A stretch of 64,000 nucleotides of DNA from an uncultured Pedobacter sp. (GTDB taxonomy: Bacteria > Bacteroidota > Bacteroidia > Sphingobacteriales > Sphingobacteriaceae), in contig NZ_CAJYOJ010000071.1 of NCBI RefSeq assembly GCF_913776295.1, forward strand, positions 62,001-126,000, given 5' to 3'. A program made the position numbers and the translations under genes. Below are positions 16,984 to 24,214 of the stretch, in pieces (positions within the stretch are counted from its first letter, which is position 1; every line of letters begins with the position of its first letter). The notes under the pieces were generated by a model. It made no database searches. It was not told the origin of the DNA and saw only the letters and a program-made list of their open reading frames with translations.

Positions 16984-18268
16984 TCAGTTGGAACTTACCC
17001 GCCAGATGGTTTTTGCGGCATCATCGCTAACCAGCAGTGAGCCATCAGGCAGTACGGCGACTGCAACAGGTCTGCCATATACCTCATGCGTTGAAGGGTC
17101 CGCAATAAATCCGGTGAGAAAATCTTCAGGTTTTCCTGAAGGTTTACCATTTTTGAATGGAACAAAGACAACCTTGTACCCTGAAAGTACAGACCGGTTC
17201 CAGGATCCATGTTGTCCAACGAACATGCCATTGAAATATTTTTTGGGAAATAACTTTGCCCTGTAAAATGTAAGGCCTAAAGATGCGGTGTGTGCACCTA
17301 ATACGATATCAGGTATAATTGACTTTTTGACCAAATCTAAACGCTCACCGGTATGACGTGGATCTTCATTTGTACCAAAATAAGCGTATGGCCATCCATA
17401 AAAACCACCCTCGATTATTCCTGTCGCATAATCTGGCACCAGGTCGTCACCTAGCTCATCCCTTTCGTTAACAGCTGTCCATAATATTTTACTTCCGGGT
17501 GCCCAGTCCATGCCATTGGGATTGCGTAATCCACTGGCATATATCCTTTCACCAGTTCCATCCGGGTTAAATTCCAGTATATTGGCCCGGCGCTTTTCAG
17601 TTTCGATCCCCCTTTCAGCCACATTACTTTCAGACCCAACGGTAACATATATTTTTTTTCCATTCGGGCTCGCTATAATATTTCGTGTCCAGTGATTATT
17701 GTAGCCGCCTGCCGGCAAATCGATAATCTTTTTATAGCTACCGGTATTCGTTGTATCGCCCGGGTTATATGGGAAACGAATGACCTCATCAGTATTGGCA
17801 ACGTAAAAAAAGCCATTCAATACCAGCATTCCAAAGGGCTGGTTCAAATTAGCCAGGTAAGTATATCTGCTTTCGTACTCCCCATCCTTTATCTTTATCC
17901 CGGAAGAGTGTAATTAGGTTAGCACTTCCAAAATTCTGCGCCTTCGAGGCGAAAAATTCATCCTTTTCTTCACTTCGTTTGTTTTTGGGAATCCTGGTAC
18001 CGGATTCAGCTACGAATACATCGCCATTGGGAGCTACGTAAAGCCACCTGGGATTTGCCAATTCACTGGCAAATTTAGTTACGTTGAAACCCGCGGGCGC
18101 AATTGGCTTTTGCTCATCTTTCCACCCGATAACCCGGGCAAAAACTTTACTGGAAGGTGTTGCATAGGGCTTTGGGAGATCTATATGATCCTTGAAGGAC
18201 TGTGCGATCATACTTTTTGCCGATAACAAACCAACAGCTGTGAACAAAATAAATTTCAAAGATTTCAT
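16984..18268 (-). pseudogene. PQQ-type sugar dehydrogenase, frameshifted
   Basis: Two frames in the track (17849-18268 and 16984-17847) form one gene. The N-terminal part has a signal peptide (MKSLKFILFTAVGLLSAKSM) and 'NPRWLYVAPNGDVFVAESG'. The C-terminal part carries the rest of a six-bladed propeller ('LNQPFGMLVLNGFFYVANTD', 'VGQHGSWNRSVLSGYKVVFV', 'YGRPVAVAVLPDGSLLVSDD'). This is the sorbosone/glucose dehydrogenase family (about 425 residues when joined). One extra G near 17885 breaks the frame after 'FRDKDK'; removing it restores 'DGEYESRYTYLANLNQPFGM'. It could be a real null mutation or a sequencing error. It lies 24 bases after the GH39-like gene, in the same operon. Confidence 0.85.
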
Positions 18269-18292
18269 AAACTTTTTGTTCTTTTTAACCGG

Positions 18293-19954
18293 TTACCAGG
18301 TAACCACAGTCAAAGCAACTGCCTGCCGTTCTAAAGTTAACGGAATCCGAAGGCTTCCATTTTTTACGCGAAGTGTCCTGGTACTTTTGCCGGCTAACTG
18401 CCCGGCTTTTTCAAGTGTTTTAATCTGCCCCACTGTCGGATTTTGAGGCGACCCCATTTTTTTCCATACTTCGTAAGAGTTGCTGTGTTCTTGATCAATC
18501 AGGAAAATGCGTAAATTCACTTTTGTAGCAGGTATATTGTCGATATTGATGGTTAAAGGCCCTCCATTGTCCTGCTTGTCGGCATCATGATAGTTCCAAA
18601 CCATTACTGCTGCCGTTCGCTTGTCTTTGGACGCAAGCGCCCCTATGTCCGTATTTGTTTTGCGGATACCGGAATCCAGAACAGCGTCCAGACTGTAGCG
18701 CCGGTTGCTTTCTGCCTTGACCTGGTTGCCTGGCATCATGCCAAACATCCTGAACACATTCAAAACCGGCTTGTCGACTCCATTGGTCGCCAAATCCCGG
18801 AATCCATAAAACCAGGGTTGGTTCTCAAATTCGAAGGCCCAGGTTACCGCACCAATCAGGTTAATGCCATAGCGTCGTGCTAATTCATATTTTCGTGCAA
18901 AAGAAGCGGCAGTATAACTTGAATACATGGTGCCATTGCGGTAGGCATTCTGAGGATCGGTAGCCATGCCACAGGCGGCACAACCTTCCGGATCACTTTC
19001 ACCCAAAATAACCGGTTTGCCCTTTAATTCAGGATAACGGGCGATAACCTCGAAATTGTCTCTGATATTACGAAGTTGACTACGTATGCCCATAATCACA
19101 CGTCCATCACTCAACTGCGGTGATCCTTTAGCATGAAAGAGAATAGCATCCAGGGGGGAGCCGGTTTTACCAGTAACATAATTTTTTTCATACAAGCAAT
19201 GTTTTATAAAAGCGTCCAGCCACCTCATAGCACCACCAGTCGTGTTTAAGCCCCCTATTCGTGCGGTTGGTAACGCTCTTTTGACTGCGTCGGCAGAGAA
19301 ATCATAAAGTTTGAAAAACTCTTCCCGGGTGCCTTTCCAATAAGCTCCATCCGGCTCATTCCAAACTTCCCAATACCAGCTTTCTACTTCTTTTCGGCCA
19401 TAGCGCTCTACGCAATGGCTTACCCATTGGTACACCAGTTCAGCCCACTTATTATAGTCTTTCGGCGGGTAAGCCCAGCCTGTTATAATATCACTGTATT
19501 TATCACCCGGCTTCCAGTGGTGCCGATAAGGCTTAGGATGCGTAGAAAGCGCCTCTGGCATGAATCCAATCTGTGCAAGGGGTTTCATTCCCCGTTTGAT
19601 ATAGGTGTCGAATATACTGTCTACGATGGTCCAGTTGTAAATGGGCTTGCCTTGTGCATCTTCTGAATACATATTGGTGCTACCCCATTTAAGTGCAGGT
19701 TCCCCATCTCCGGTTACCATCAGACTATGTGTGCGGACGTATACCGGCACCGGACTCAATGCCGAAATTTCAGATAAGAGTTTTTTACCGTCTTTCATAT
19801 AGGTATAATTCGGCTCATCATAGCCAAACCATGCCCAAATCGGCGTTAATTTTCCGACCTCACTGTTGAGGTCTACTTTAATTTCTGGCGCCTGCGCATA
19901 AAGCCGGATGATAGCAAAAATGAGAAAAGGTAAAATGGTGATGGTTTTTTTCAT
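18293..19954 (-). CDS. GH39-like secreted glycosidase
   Basis: This 553-residue protein starts at 19954 (MKKTITILPFLIFAIIRLYA signal peptide); the longer frame runs back into the operator. The catalytic TIM barrel is recognisable by 'FGYDEPNYTYMKDGKKLL' near the start and 'SWYWEVWNEPDGAYW', whose NEP motif carries the acid/base Glu of clan GH-A families such as GH39. 'ILGESDPEGCAACG' may hold the nucleophile Glu. The C-terminal beta domain 'AVMVWNYHDADKQDNGGPLT' fits GH39 beta-xylosidases. Substrate is probably a xylose- or uronic-acid-containing oligosaccharide, inferred from family and neighbours. A perfect palindromic operator lies about 35 bases upstream. Confidence 0.8.
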   Translation of the reverse strand: MKKTITILPFLIFAIIRLYAQAPEIKVDLNSEVGKLTPIWAWFGYDEPNYTYMKDGKKLLSEISALSPVPVYVRTHSLMVTGDGEPALKWGSTNMYSEDAQGKPIYNWTIVDSIFDTYIKRGMKPLAQIGFMPEALSTHPKPYRHHWKPGDKYSDIITGWAYPPKDYNKWAELVYQWVSHCVERYGRKEVESWYWEVWNEPDGAYWKGTREEFFKLYDFSADAVKRALPTARIGGLNTTGGAMRWLDAFIKHCLYEKNYVTGKTGSPLDAILFHAKGSPQLSDGRVIMGIRSQLRNIRDNFEVIARYPELKGKPVILGESDPEGCAACGMATDPQNAYRNGTMYSSYTAASFARKYELARRYGINLIGAVTWAFEFENQPWFYGFRDLATNGVDKPVLNVFRMFGMMPGNQVKAESNRRYSLDAVLDSGIRKTNTDIGALASKDKRTAAVMVWNYHDADKQDNGGPLTINIDNIPATKVNLRIFLIDQEHSNSYEVWKKMGSPQNPTVGQIKTLEKAGQLAGKSTRTLRVKNGSLRIPLTLERQAVALTVVTW

Positions 19955-19989
19955 TGATATTTCCTGATTGATTCCCGAAATTTGAATTA

Positions 19990-20008
19990 TATTCAACAAA
20001 GTTGAATA
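19990..20008. promoter_or_regulatory. Palindromic operator upstream of the GH39 operon
   Basis: T-ATTCAAC-AAA-GTTGAAT-A is a perfect 8+3+8 palindrome, 36 bases before the GH39 start. It shares its core with 20315-20347 and, with one mismatch, with 16910-16926. Confidence 0.65.
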
Positions 20009-20314
20009 CAAATGTTATAAAAAAAAATTACTTTCCGGTAATTAAATTGGAATTTTTCATTTAATGAAAATATCGTAAAATGACAGATCTGCAAATATTG
20101 GAATGCTGCCATCAGATCGCAAATGTTTCCGAACGTTTAAAGTAAAAGTTATACTTACATAATGGTGCGCTTTTAGAGCGGATGAGCTTAAAAATTGAAA
20201 ATGGCTAGACAATGTCTTCTATTCCTGCCATCATGAAAATCATGATGACTATGGCATAAGGTCGGTGCGCGATGAAACTATGTACATAAATTTTCTGTTA
20301 TAAATCTCTTATGT
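20009..20314. other. Divergent intergenic region, GH39 operon / AKR gene
   Basis: About 300 AT-rich bases separate two divergently placed operators. A short inverted repeat, CATCATGAAAATCATGATG, lies at 20231-20249. No gene seen. Confidence 0.45.
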
Positions 20315-20347
20315 TTATCTTGATTCAACGATGTTGAATCAAGATAA
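20315..20347. promoter_or_regulatory. 33-bp perfect palindromic operator before the AKR gene
   Basis: The arms are 15 bases each (ending ...GATTCAAC and starting GTTGAATC...) around a GAT centre, with no mismatch. The right arm contains the -33 TTG of the promoter, so a bound protein would block sigma binding; repression is the simplest reading. Confidence 0.7.
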
Positions 20348-20362
20348 TTTTTCATATTTTTG
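20334..20362 (+). promoter_or_regulatory. Promoter of the aldo/keto reductase gene
   Basis: TTG (20334-20336), an 18-base spacer and TATTTTTG (20355-20362) match the Bacteroidota consensus. The -33 element lies inside the palindrome. The inferred transcript start is near 20369, giving a leader of about 20 bases before the ATG at 20390. Confidence 0.65.
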
Positions 20363-20389
20363 CTTCAATGGCGGATTAGACAGCCGACA

Positions 20390-21382
20390 ATGAAAGATAT
20401 GCAATACAGAAAATTTCAAAGTGATTACATTGCCGAGGTAGGCTTAGGCACCTGGCAGTTAGGCAGCGCTGATTGGGGAATAATTGATGAAGCGAAAGCA
20501 TTTGAAATATTAGACACCTATGTTAGCCTGGGCGGTAATTTTGTTGACACGGCAGATGTATATGGGTCGGGAACCAGCGAACGGCTGATCGGTAAATTTC
20601 TAAAACAGACGGAGCATCAACTGCATATTGCAACAAAGCTCGGACGCCGGCATGATGAGCCTAACGGGTGGCCTCAAAATTTTACTTATGATGCCATCCG
20701 CCGCCATGTTGAGGACTCGCTACTTCACCTGGGACTTGATCAATTATTTCTGGAACAACTGCATTGTATCCCAACTGAAGAATTACGTAGAGGTGAGGTA
20801 TTTGATCACCTGCGCCGCTTGCAGGAAGAGGGGCTAATTAAATATTTTGGTGTGAGTGTGGAAACTATAGAGGAAGCTCACATTTGCCTTGCACACACCG
20901 ACATTGCCTCACTGCAAATTATATTTAATCTGTTACGTCAACACCTGGCAGAATCCTTTTTTAATCAAGCCAATGAACAGGGCACTGCCCTTATTGCCCG
21001 CGTTCCTTTGGCTAGTGGATTACTGAGCGGCAAATTTACCAATGAAACCAAATTTGCCGATAAAGACCACCGGTTCTTCAACGCCAACGGCGACGCATTC
21101 AATGTGGGCGAAACATTCAGCGGCATTGCTTTCGAAGAAGGGATAGCGCTGGTGGACGAAATAAAGGCCATTGTGGGTGTCGAGAAACTGGCCCAGCAAA
21201 GTATCCGATGGATATTACAGCACGAGGCTATCACGACAGTGATCCCTGGTGCATCAAGCCCCAACCAAGTTCGCAGCAATATAGAAGCTGCCGAAATACC
21301 CCCTTTGTCACTCGATACACTTACACGGCTAAGGGATTTATATGATTCAAAGATAAAGTCTCGTATCAGGGGCAAAGTTTAA
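20390..21382 (+). CDS. Aldo/keto reductase
   Basis: This NADPH-dependent (beta/alpha)8-barrel oxidoreductase has 330 residues from the ATG at 20390; the TTG start in the track would overlap the -7 box. Family features are 'VGLGTWQLGSADWG' near the start, 'FVDTADVYGSGTSERLIGKF' (catalytic Asp and Tyr), 'IATKLGRR' (catalytic Lys), 'LEQLHCIP' (His) and, near the end, 'VIPGASSPNQVRSNIEA' for cofactor binding. It most resembles AKRs that reduce sugar aldehydes or ketones. Because its promoter carries the same palindrome as the GH39/dehydrogenase operon, a role in the same pentose or uronate pathway is inferred. Confidence 0.88.
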   Translation: MKDMQYRKFQSDYIAEVGLGTWQLGSADWGIIDEAKAFEILDTYVSLGGNFVDTADVYGSGTSERLIGKFLKQTEHQLHIATKLGRRHDEPNGWPQNFTYDAIRRHVEDSLLHLGLDQLFLEQLHCIPTEELRRGEVFDHLRRLQEEGLIKYFGVSVETIEEAHICLAHTDIASLQIIFNLLRQHLAESFFNQANEQGTALIARVPLASGLLSGKFTNETKFADKDHRFFNANGDAFNVGETFSGIAFEEGIALVDEIKAIVGVEKLAQQSIRWILQHEAITTVIPGASSPNQVRSNIEAAEIPPLSLDTLTRLRDLYDSKIKSRIRGKV

Positions 21383-21520
21383 TCAAGCCCCAACAAACAA
21401 CAGGCCGGCAATCTTAACTTCTATACTATTCTAATCATTAAAGTTTGGCAATTTCCGTTGTAAAACTGACGAAAATATTACTAAAAAAGATTTTGGAGTA
21501 AGAAACTTCCTGTTATGGAA

Positions 21521-21556
21521 ATAAAAAACCCATCCTGTTAGAGATGGGTTTTTTAT
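21521..21556. terminator. Bidirectional terminator hairpin
   Basis: AAAAAACCCATC-N7-(A)GATGGGTTTTTT forms a strong stem with A and T tracts on both sides. It lies about 140 bases after the aldo/keto reductase and may serve convergent transcription from the GIY-YIG/tRNA side. Confidence 0.75.
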
Positions 21557-21639
21557 GCGATTCAGTCTTGAAAATCTTTGCGCCTTCTGTTGGACTCCAC
21601 GATATGCAACCGGGGGTAAACTTATCGCCCCGCCTAAAC

Positions 21640-21667
21640 AAAAAAAAACCAACATTACAGTTGGCTT
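21640..21667 (-). terminator. Terminator after the tRNA-Asn remnant
   Basis: On the minus strand, a short stem CCAAC/GTTGG is followed by about nine T residues. It is placed, relative to the tRNA remnant, just like the terminators of the intact tRNA-Asn genes, but its stem differs. Confidence 0.6.
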
Positions 21668-21671
21668 TTGG

Positions 21672-21750
21672 CTCCTTCTGCTGGGCTCGAACCAGCGACC
21701 CTCTGATTAATCCCGCACGTGCGGGACTCTAACCAGCTGAGCCAAAATTC
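21672..21750 (-). pseudogene. Chimeric tRNA-Asn remnant with inserted GC palindrome
   Basis: The 3' half (T-arm, variable loop and 3' acceptor strand) equals the intact tRNA-Asn. The D-arm is nearly conserved ('GCTCAGCTGGTTAGAG'). The anticodon stem-loop is replaced by the palindrome TCCCGCACGTGCGGGA. The 5' acceptor strand is replaced by unrelated sequence (AGGAATT), so no acceptor stem can form. It directly follows the stop codon of the GIY-YIG gene on the same strand. It cannot be a working tRNA. Confidence 0.8.
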
Positions 21751-21753
21751 CTG

Positions 21754-22011
21754 TTAGTAATCTCCTTGAACAATTCGCTCAATTAATTTACGGCTTTTCT
21801 GCCTCTTGATAAAACGTTCCAGGCGGATGGCGTCAGGCTCTATGAATCCACACGAAAATACAGCTTCCAGGCTCCAAGGCCTATGCTTAGAGGTAAATGT
21901 TCCAAAAGATAAGCTATTGTGCTCTTCAAGTCGACGGACATAATCACTGGTGTATCCAACATAATAGAGATCCGAAGCTTTAGAATATAAGATATAAAGA
22001 TAATAGGTCAT
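21754..22011 (-). CDS. Stand-alone GIY-YIG nuclease family protein
   Basis: This 85-residue protein consists only of a GIY-YIG domain of the YhbQ/UPF0213 type. The two Tyr motifs are 'YYLYILYS' and 'LYYVGYTSDYVRRLEEHN', followed by 'FTSKHRPWSLEAVFSCG' and the conserved Glu-containing helix 'AIRLERFIKRQKSRKLI'. Family members are single-domain DNases of largely unknown purpose. The gene sits between an intact tRNA-Asn and a chimeric tRNA-Asn remnant that begins at its stop codon. That position suggests mobility or homing-like behaviour, but this is inference. Confidence 0.88.
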   Translation of the reverse strand: MTYYLYILYSKASDLYYVGYTSDYVRRLEEHNSLSFGTFTSKHRPWSLEAVFSCGFIEPDAIRLERFIKRQKSRKLIERIVQGDY

Positions 22012-22098
22012 AAATACAAAAAAACTGGAGTCCTTATTATCTGAGAGCTTTACCTGACAGTGATTATCATAAATCTTTAGTCCAAAATAGAATTAAAC

Positions 22099-22131
22099 AA
22101 AAAAAAGCGAATAACTTCCGTTATCCGCTTT
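22099..22131 (-). terminator. Terminator of tRNA-Asn copy 2
   Basis: The stem GCGGATAAC / GTTATTCGC (one G-T pair relative to copy 1) is followed by a T run on the minus strand. Confidence 0.8.
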
Positions 22132-22134
22132 AAG

Positions 22135-22208
22135 CTCCTTCTGCTGGGCTCGAACCAGCGACCCTCTGATTAACAGTCAGATGCTCTAACCGGCTGAGCT
22201 AAGAAGGA
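22135..22208 (-). tRNA. tRNA-Asn (anticodon GTT), second copy
   Basis: This 74-nt tRNA is identical in sequence to the one at 1868-1941 and folds into the same complete cloverleaf. It lies upstream of the GIY-YIG gene on the same strand and is divergent from the PfkB kinase gene. Confidence 0.97.
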
Positions 22209-22349
22209 ATCCGGCTATCCAAAAAACAGCTTGTTTAAACTTTTCAGCAAACATATGCTTGTTTGTTTTGGGAATGCAATATTAGGGCTTTTAAATTATT
22301 TATGCAATATTTGCAGGAAAAAAAAATTAAAAAAATCTAATACATAGAT

Positions 22350-23270
22350 ATGAGCCTGATAATCATAGGTACTGTAGCTTTTGATGCTATTGAAACTCCT
22401 TTCGGAAAAACAGATAAAATTGTTGGTGGTGCAGCAACTTACGCCAGTTTAGCCGCTTCTTATTTTTATAATAAAGCAAAAATTGTAGCTGTGGTAGGTG
22501 ATGACTTTCATCAATCAGACATTGACATTTTCACCAAACACGGTATCGATACCGAAGGATTACAGATCAAAGCAGGTGAGAAATCATTTTTCTGGTCGGG
22601 CAAATACCATAATGATATGAACAGCCGCGACACGTTGATTACGGAATTAAATGTATTGGAAAATTTTGATCCTGTTATCCCGGAAAGCTACCAGGATTGT
22701 GAATACCTGATGTTGGGCAACCTCACACCGCAGGTACAACAAACGGTGATTAAACGACTTAAAAACCGCCCGAAATTGATCGTAATGGATACCATGAACT
22801 TCTGGATGGATATTATGATGGATGATTTACTGGAAACCATTAAAATGGTAGATGTATTAACCATTAATGATGCTGAAGCACGTCAGCTATCAGGTGAGTA
22901 CTCGCTTGTAAAAGCAGCTAAAAAAATCCTTAGCATGGGTCCGAAATATTTGATTATTAAAAAGGGGGAACATGGTGCATTGTTATTTCATGAGGATCAG
23001 ATTTTCTCTGCTCCGGCCTTACCTTTAGCCGAAGTATTCGATCCGACAGGTGCTGGCGATACCTTCGCTGGTGGATTTATCGGTTATTTGGCAAAAGTTG
23101 GGACTATCAACTTCAATAATATGAAAAATGCGATTATTTATGGCTCTGCACTGGCTTCTTTCTGCGTAGAGAAATTTGGGACAGAAAAGTTATTGAATTT
23201 AACCGATAAAGAAGTTGCCGCCAGAATTCAGGAATTTGTAAGCTTAAGTTCTTTCACGATAGAAGCGTAA
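22350..23270 (+). CDS. PfkB family sugar/nucleoside kinase
   Basis: This 306-residue ribokinase-superfamily kinase has an N-terminal 'VGGAATYASLAASYF' (first PfkB signature region) and a C-terminal 'FDPTGAGDTFAGGFIGYLAK', containing the anion hole and catalytic Asp of GAGD. The middle part 'LIVMDTMNFWMDIMMDDLLE' distinguishes a Bacteroidota-conserved subgroup; the substrate is not known. It starts at an ATG 140 bases from the divergent tRNA-Asn and ends at a terminator hairpin, so it is monocistronic. Confidence 0.87.
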   Translation: MSLIIIGTVAFDAIETPFGKTDKIVGGAATYASLAASYFYNKAKIVAVVGDDFHQSDIDIFTKHGIDTEGLQIKAGEKSFFWSGKYHNDMNSRDTLITELNVLENFDPVIPESYQDCEYLMLGNLTPQVQQTVIKRLKNRPKLIVMDTMNFWMDIMMDDLLETIKMVDVLTINDAEARQLSGEYSLVKAAKKILSMGPKYLIIKKGEHGALLFHEDQIFSAPALPLAEVFDPTGAGDTFAGGFIGYLAKVGTINFNNMKNAIIYGSALASFCVEKFGTEKLLNLTDKEVAARIQEFVSLSSFTIEA

Positions 23271-23330
23271 CCAGTTAACACTTCTTAGTAAGCAGTTAAC
23301 AGTTTCATATGGCAATTCAGCTGCAGGCTT

Positions 23331-23363
23331 TAAGAAATTAGTCTTCAAGTCTGCAGTTTTTTT
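23331..23363 (+). terminator. Terminator of the PfkB kinase gene
   Basis: The hairpin CTGCAGGCTT...AAGTCTGCAG is followed by seven T residues, about 60 bases after the kinase stop. Confidence 0.65.
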
Positions 23364-23402
23364 ATGGAGTTAATGTTTTTAACAACGAATCAGCGGCTAA
23401 AA

Positions 23403-23645
23403 TCAATCTGGTTTGGCAAGCATAGCTATCGGAACAAACTTTTCAAACACAGCATCGGTATGGGGTGCATCCGGTAGCTCACCAGTTAAATCCTGACCTG
23501 CCCAATGTTCATAATGTTTTCCATTTTTCCATAACCTGCTATCCGTCATGTCGTAAATCAACCCCTTATAAGCCACCCAGATCTGAGGTTTATCCTGCCC
23601 GTTACGCAACGCAAGCTGTTGTTTGGTATAATTTGGTAAGTCCAT
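23403..23645 (-). CDS. Cytochrome b5-like haem/steroid-binding protein
   Basis: This 80-residue single-domain protein carries the pattern 'QIWVAYKGLIYDMTDSRLWK' and 'GKHYEHWAGQDLTGELPDAP', matching the small bacterial cytochrome b5-like family (COG4892 type). Its name comes from fold; haem binding is not certain in these short members because only some of the axial His positions are kept (KHYEHWAGQD). There is no signal peptide, so it is cytoplasmic. The gene is isolated: the kinase upstream is convergent, and a repeat-rich gap lies on the other side. Confidence 0.8.
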   Translation of the reverse strand: MDLPNYTKQQLALRNGQDKPQIWVAYKGLIYDMTDSRLWKNGKHYEHWAGQDLTGELPDAPHTDAVFEKFVPIAMLAKPD

Positions 23646-23901
23646 TTAAATTAATTTCGGGCTGAAGATAATCAAAAGGTTTTTAACCATATCAGAAATA
23701 TAAGGGCATATAAGCTATGTTTTCTTTAATGCCTTGTATTATTAAAGTAGCTATTATTTTCAAAGCAAAAGATAAGTGCAGCGATTACTTGCTGAGCATA
23801 GTGAAAGACTTATCTACATCGTATTTCGATTTACTATCCCCATTTCAATCGCAAGATTGCTACAAGACAACGAATTCGCTCCCTTTTTTGCTTTTACGAT
23901 T

Positions 23902-23931
23902 CGCTGCCTCGTACCTCATTGCTACAGGATA
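23902..23931. repeat. Dispersed intergenic repeat B, copy 2
   Basis: Matches 6651-6680 ('cgctgcctcgtacctc...gctacaggata'). Confidence 0.65.
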
Positions 23932-23986
23932 TCGCTTCAAACCCGGCCAGATGGTTAAAACAGCTTTTCATCCTGAGGTTGTTTAG

Positions 23987-24110
23987 CAGCCCCCCTGGCG
24001 ATAAACCCGATCCGATGGCTATCGATGCAATGTAAAGCCCGGAGCGCAGCGAGGAATTGAAATGAAAAGCGGAACTGCAAACCGCCAGGAACTACTGAAC
24101 GCTCATTTCC
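23987..24110. repeat. Dispersed intergenic repeat A, copy 2
   Basis: Aligns with 6430-6553. The central hairpin of copy 1 is replaced here by 'agcgcagcgaggaa', while the outer words are kept. Confidence 0.7.
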
Positions 24111-24214
24111 CAATCTTCAACCCTGTAAAAGAATAGAAGGCATACAAATTTCTATTTACTATAATGTAAAACCCGACAAAGCTGGCTGATTTTTCTTCGT
24201 GTTAAACAGAAATC

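Larger units (their letters stand above)
22093..22307 (-). repeat. tRNA-Asn duplication unit, copy 2
   Basis: This is the direct-repeat partner of 1826-2041: terminator, identical tRNA-Asn and about 100 bases of similar upstream flank. Confidence 0.75.
23646..24214. other. Repeat-rich intergenic region
   Basis: About 570 bases carry dispersed repeats B (23902-23931) and A (23987-24110). The ORFs in the track here (23717, 23776) run through repeats and have no coding character. Confidence 0.55.

Noticed and set aside
20368-20380. ATG at 20368 as start of the AKR gene
   Set aside because: Out of frame and stops after three codons; the ATG at 20390 is used instead.
20965-21375. 136-codon minus-strand ORF inside the aldo/keto reductase gene
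   Set aside because: Antisense shadow; the AKR motifs on the plus strand are decisive.
23717-23986. Plus-strand ORFs at 23717 and 23776
   Set aside because: They read through repeat B and flanking sequence; no coding signs.
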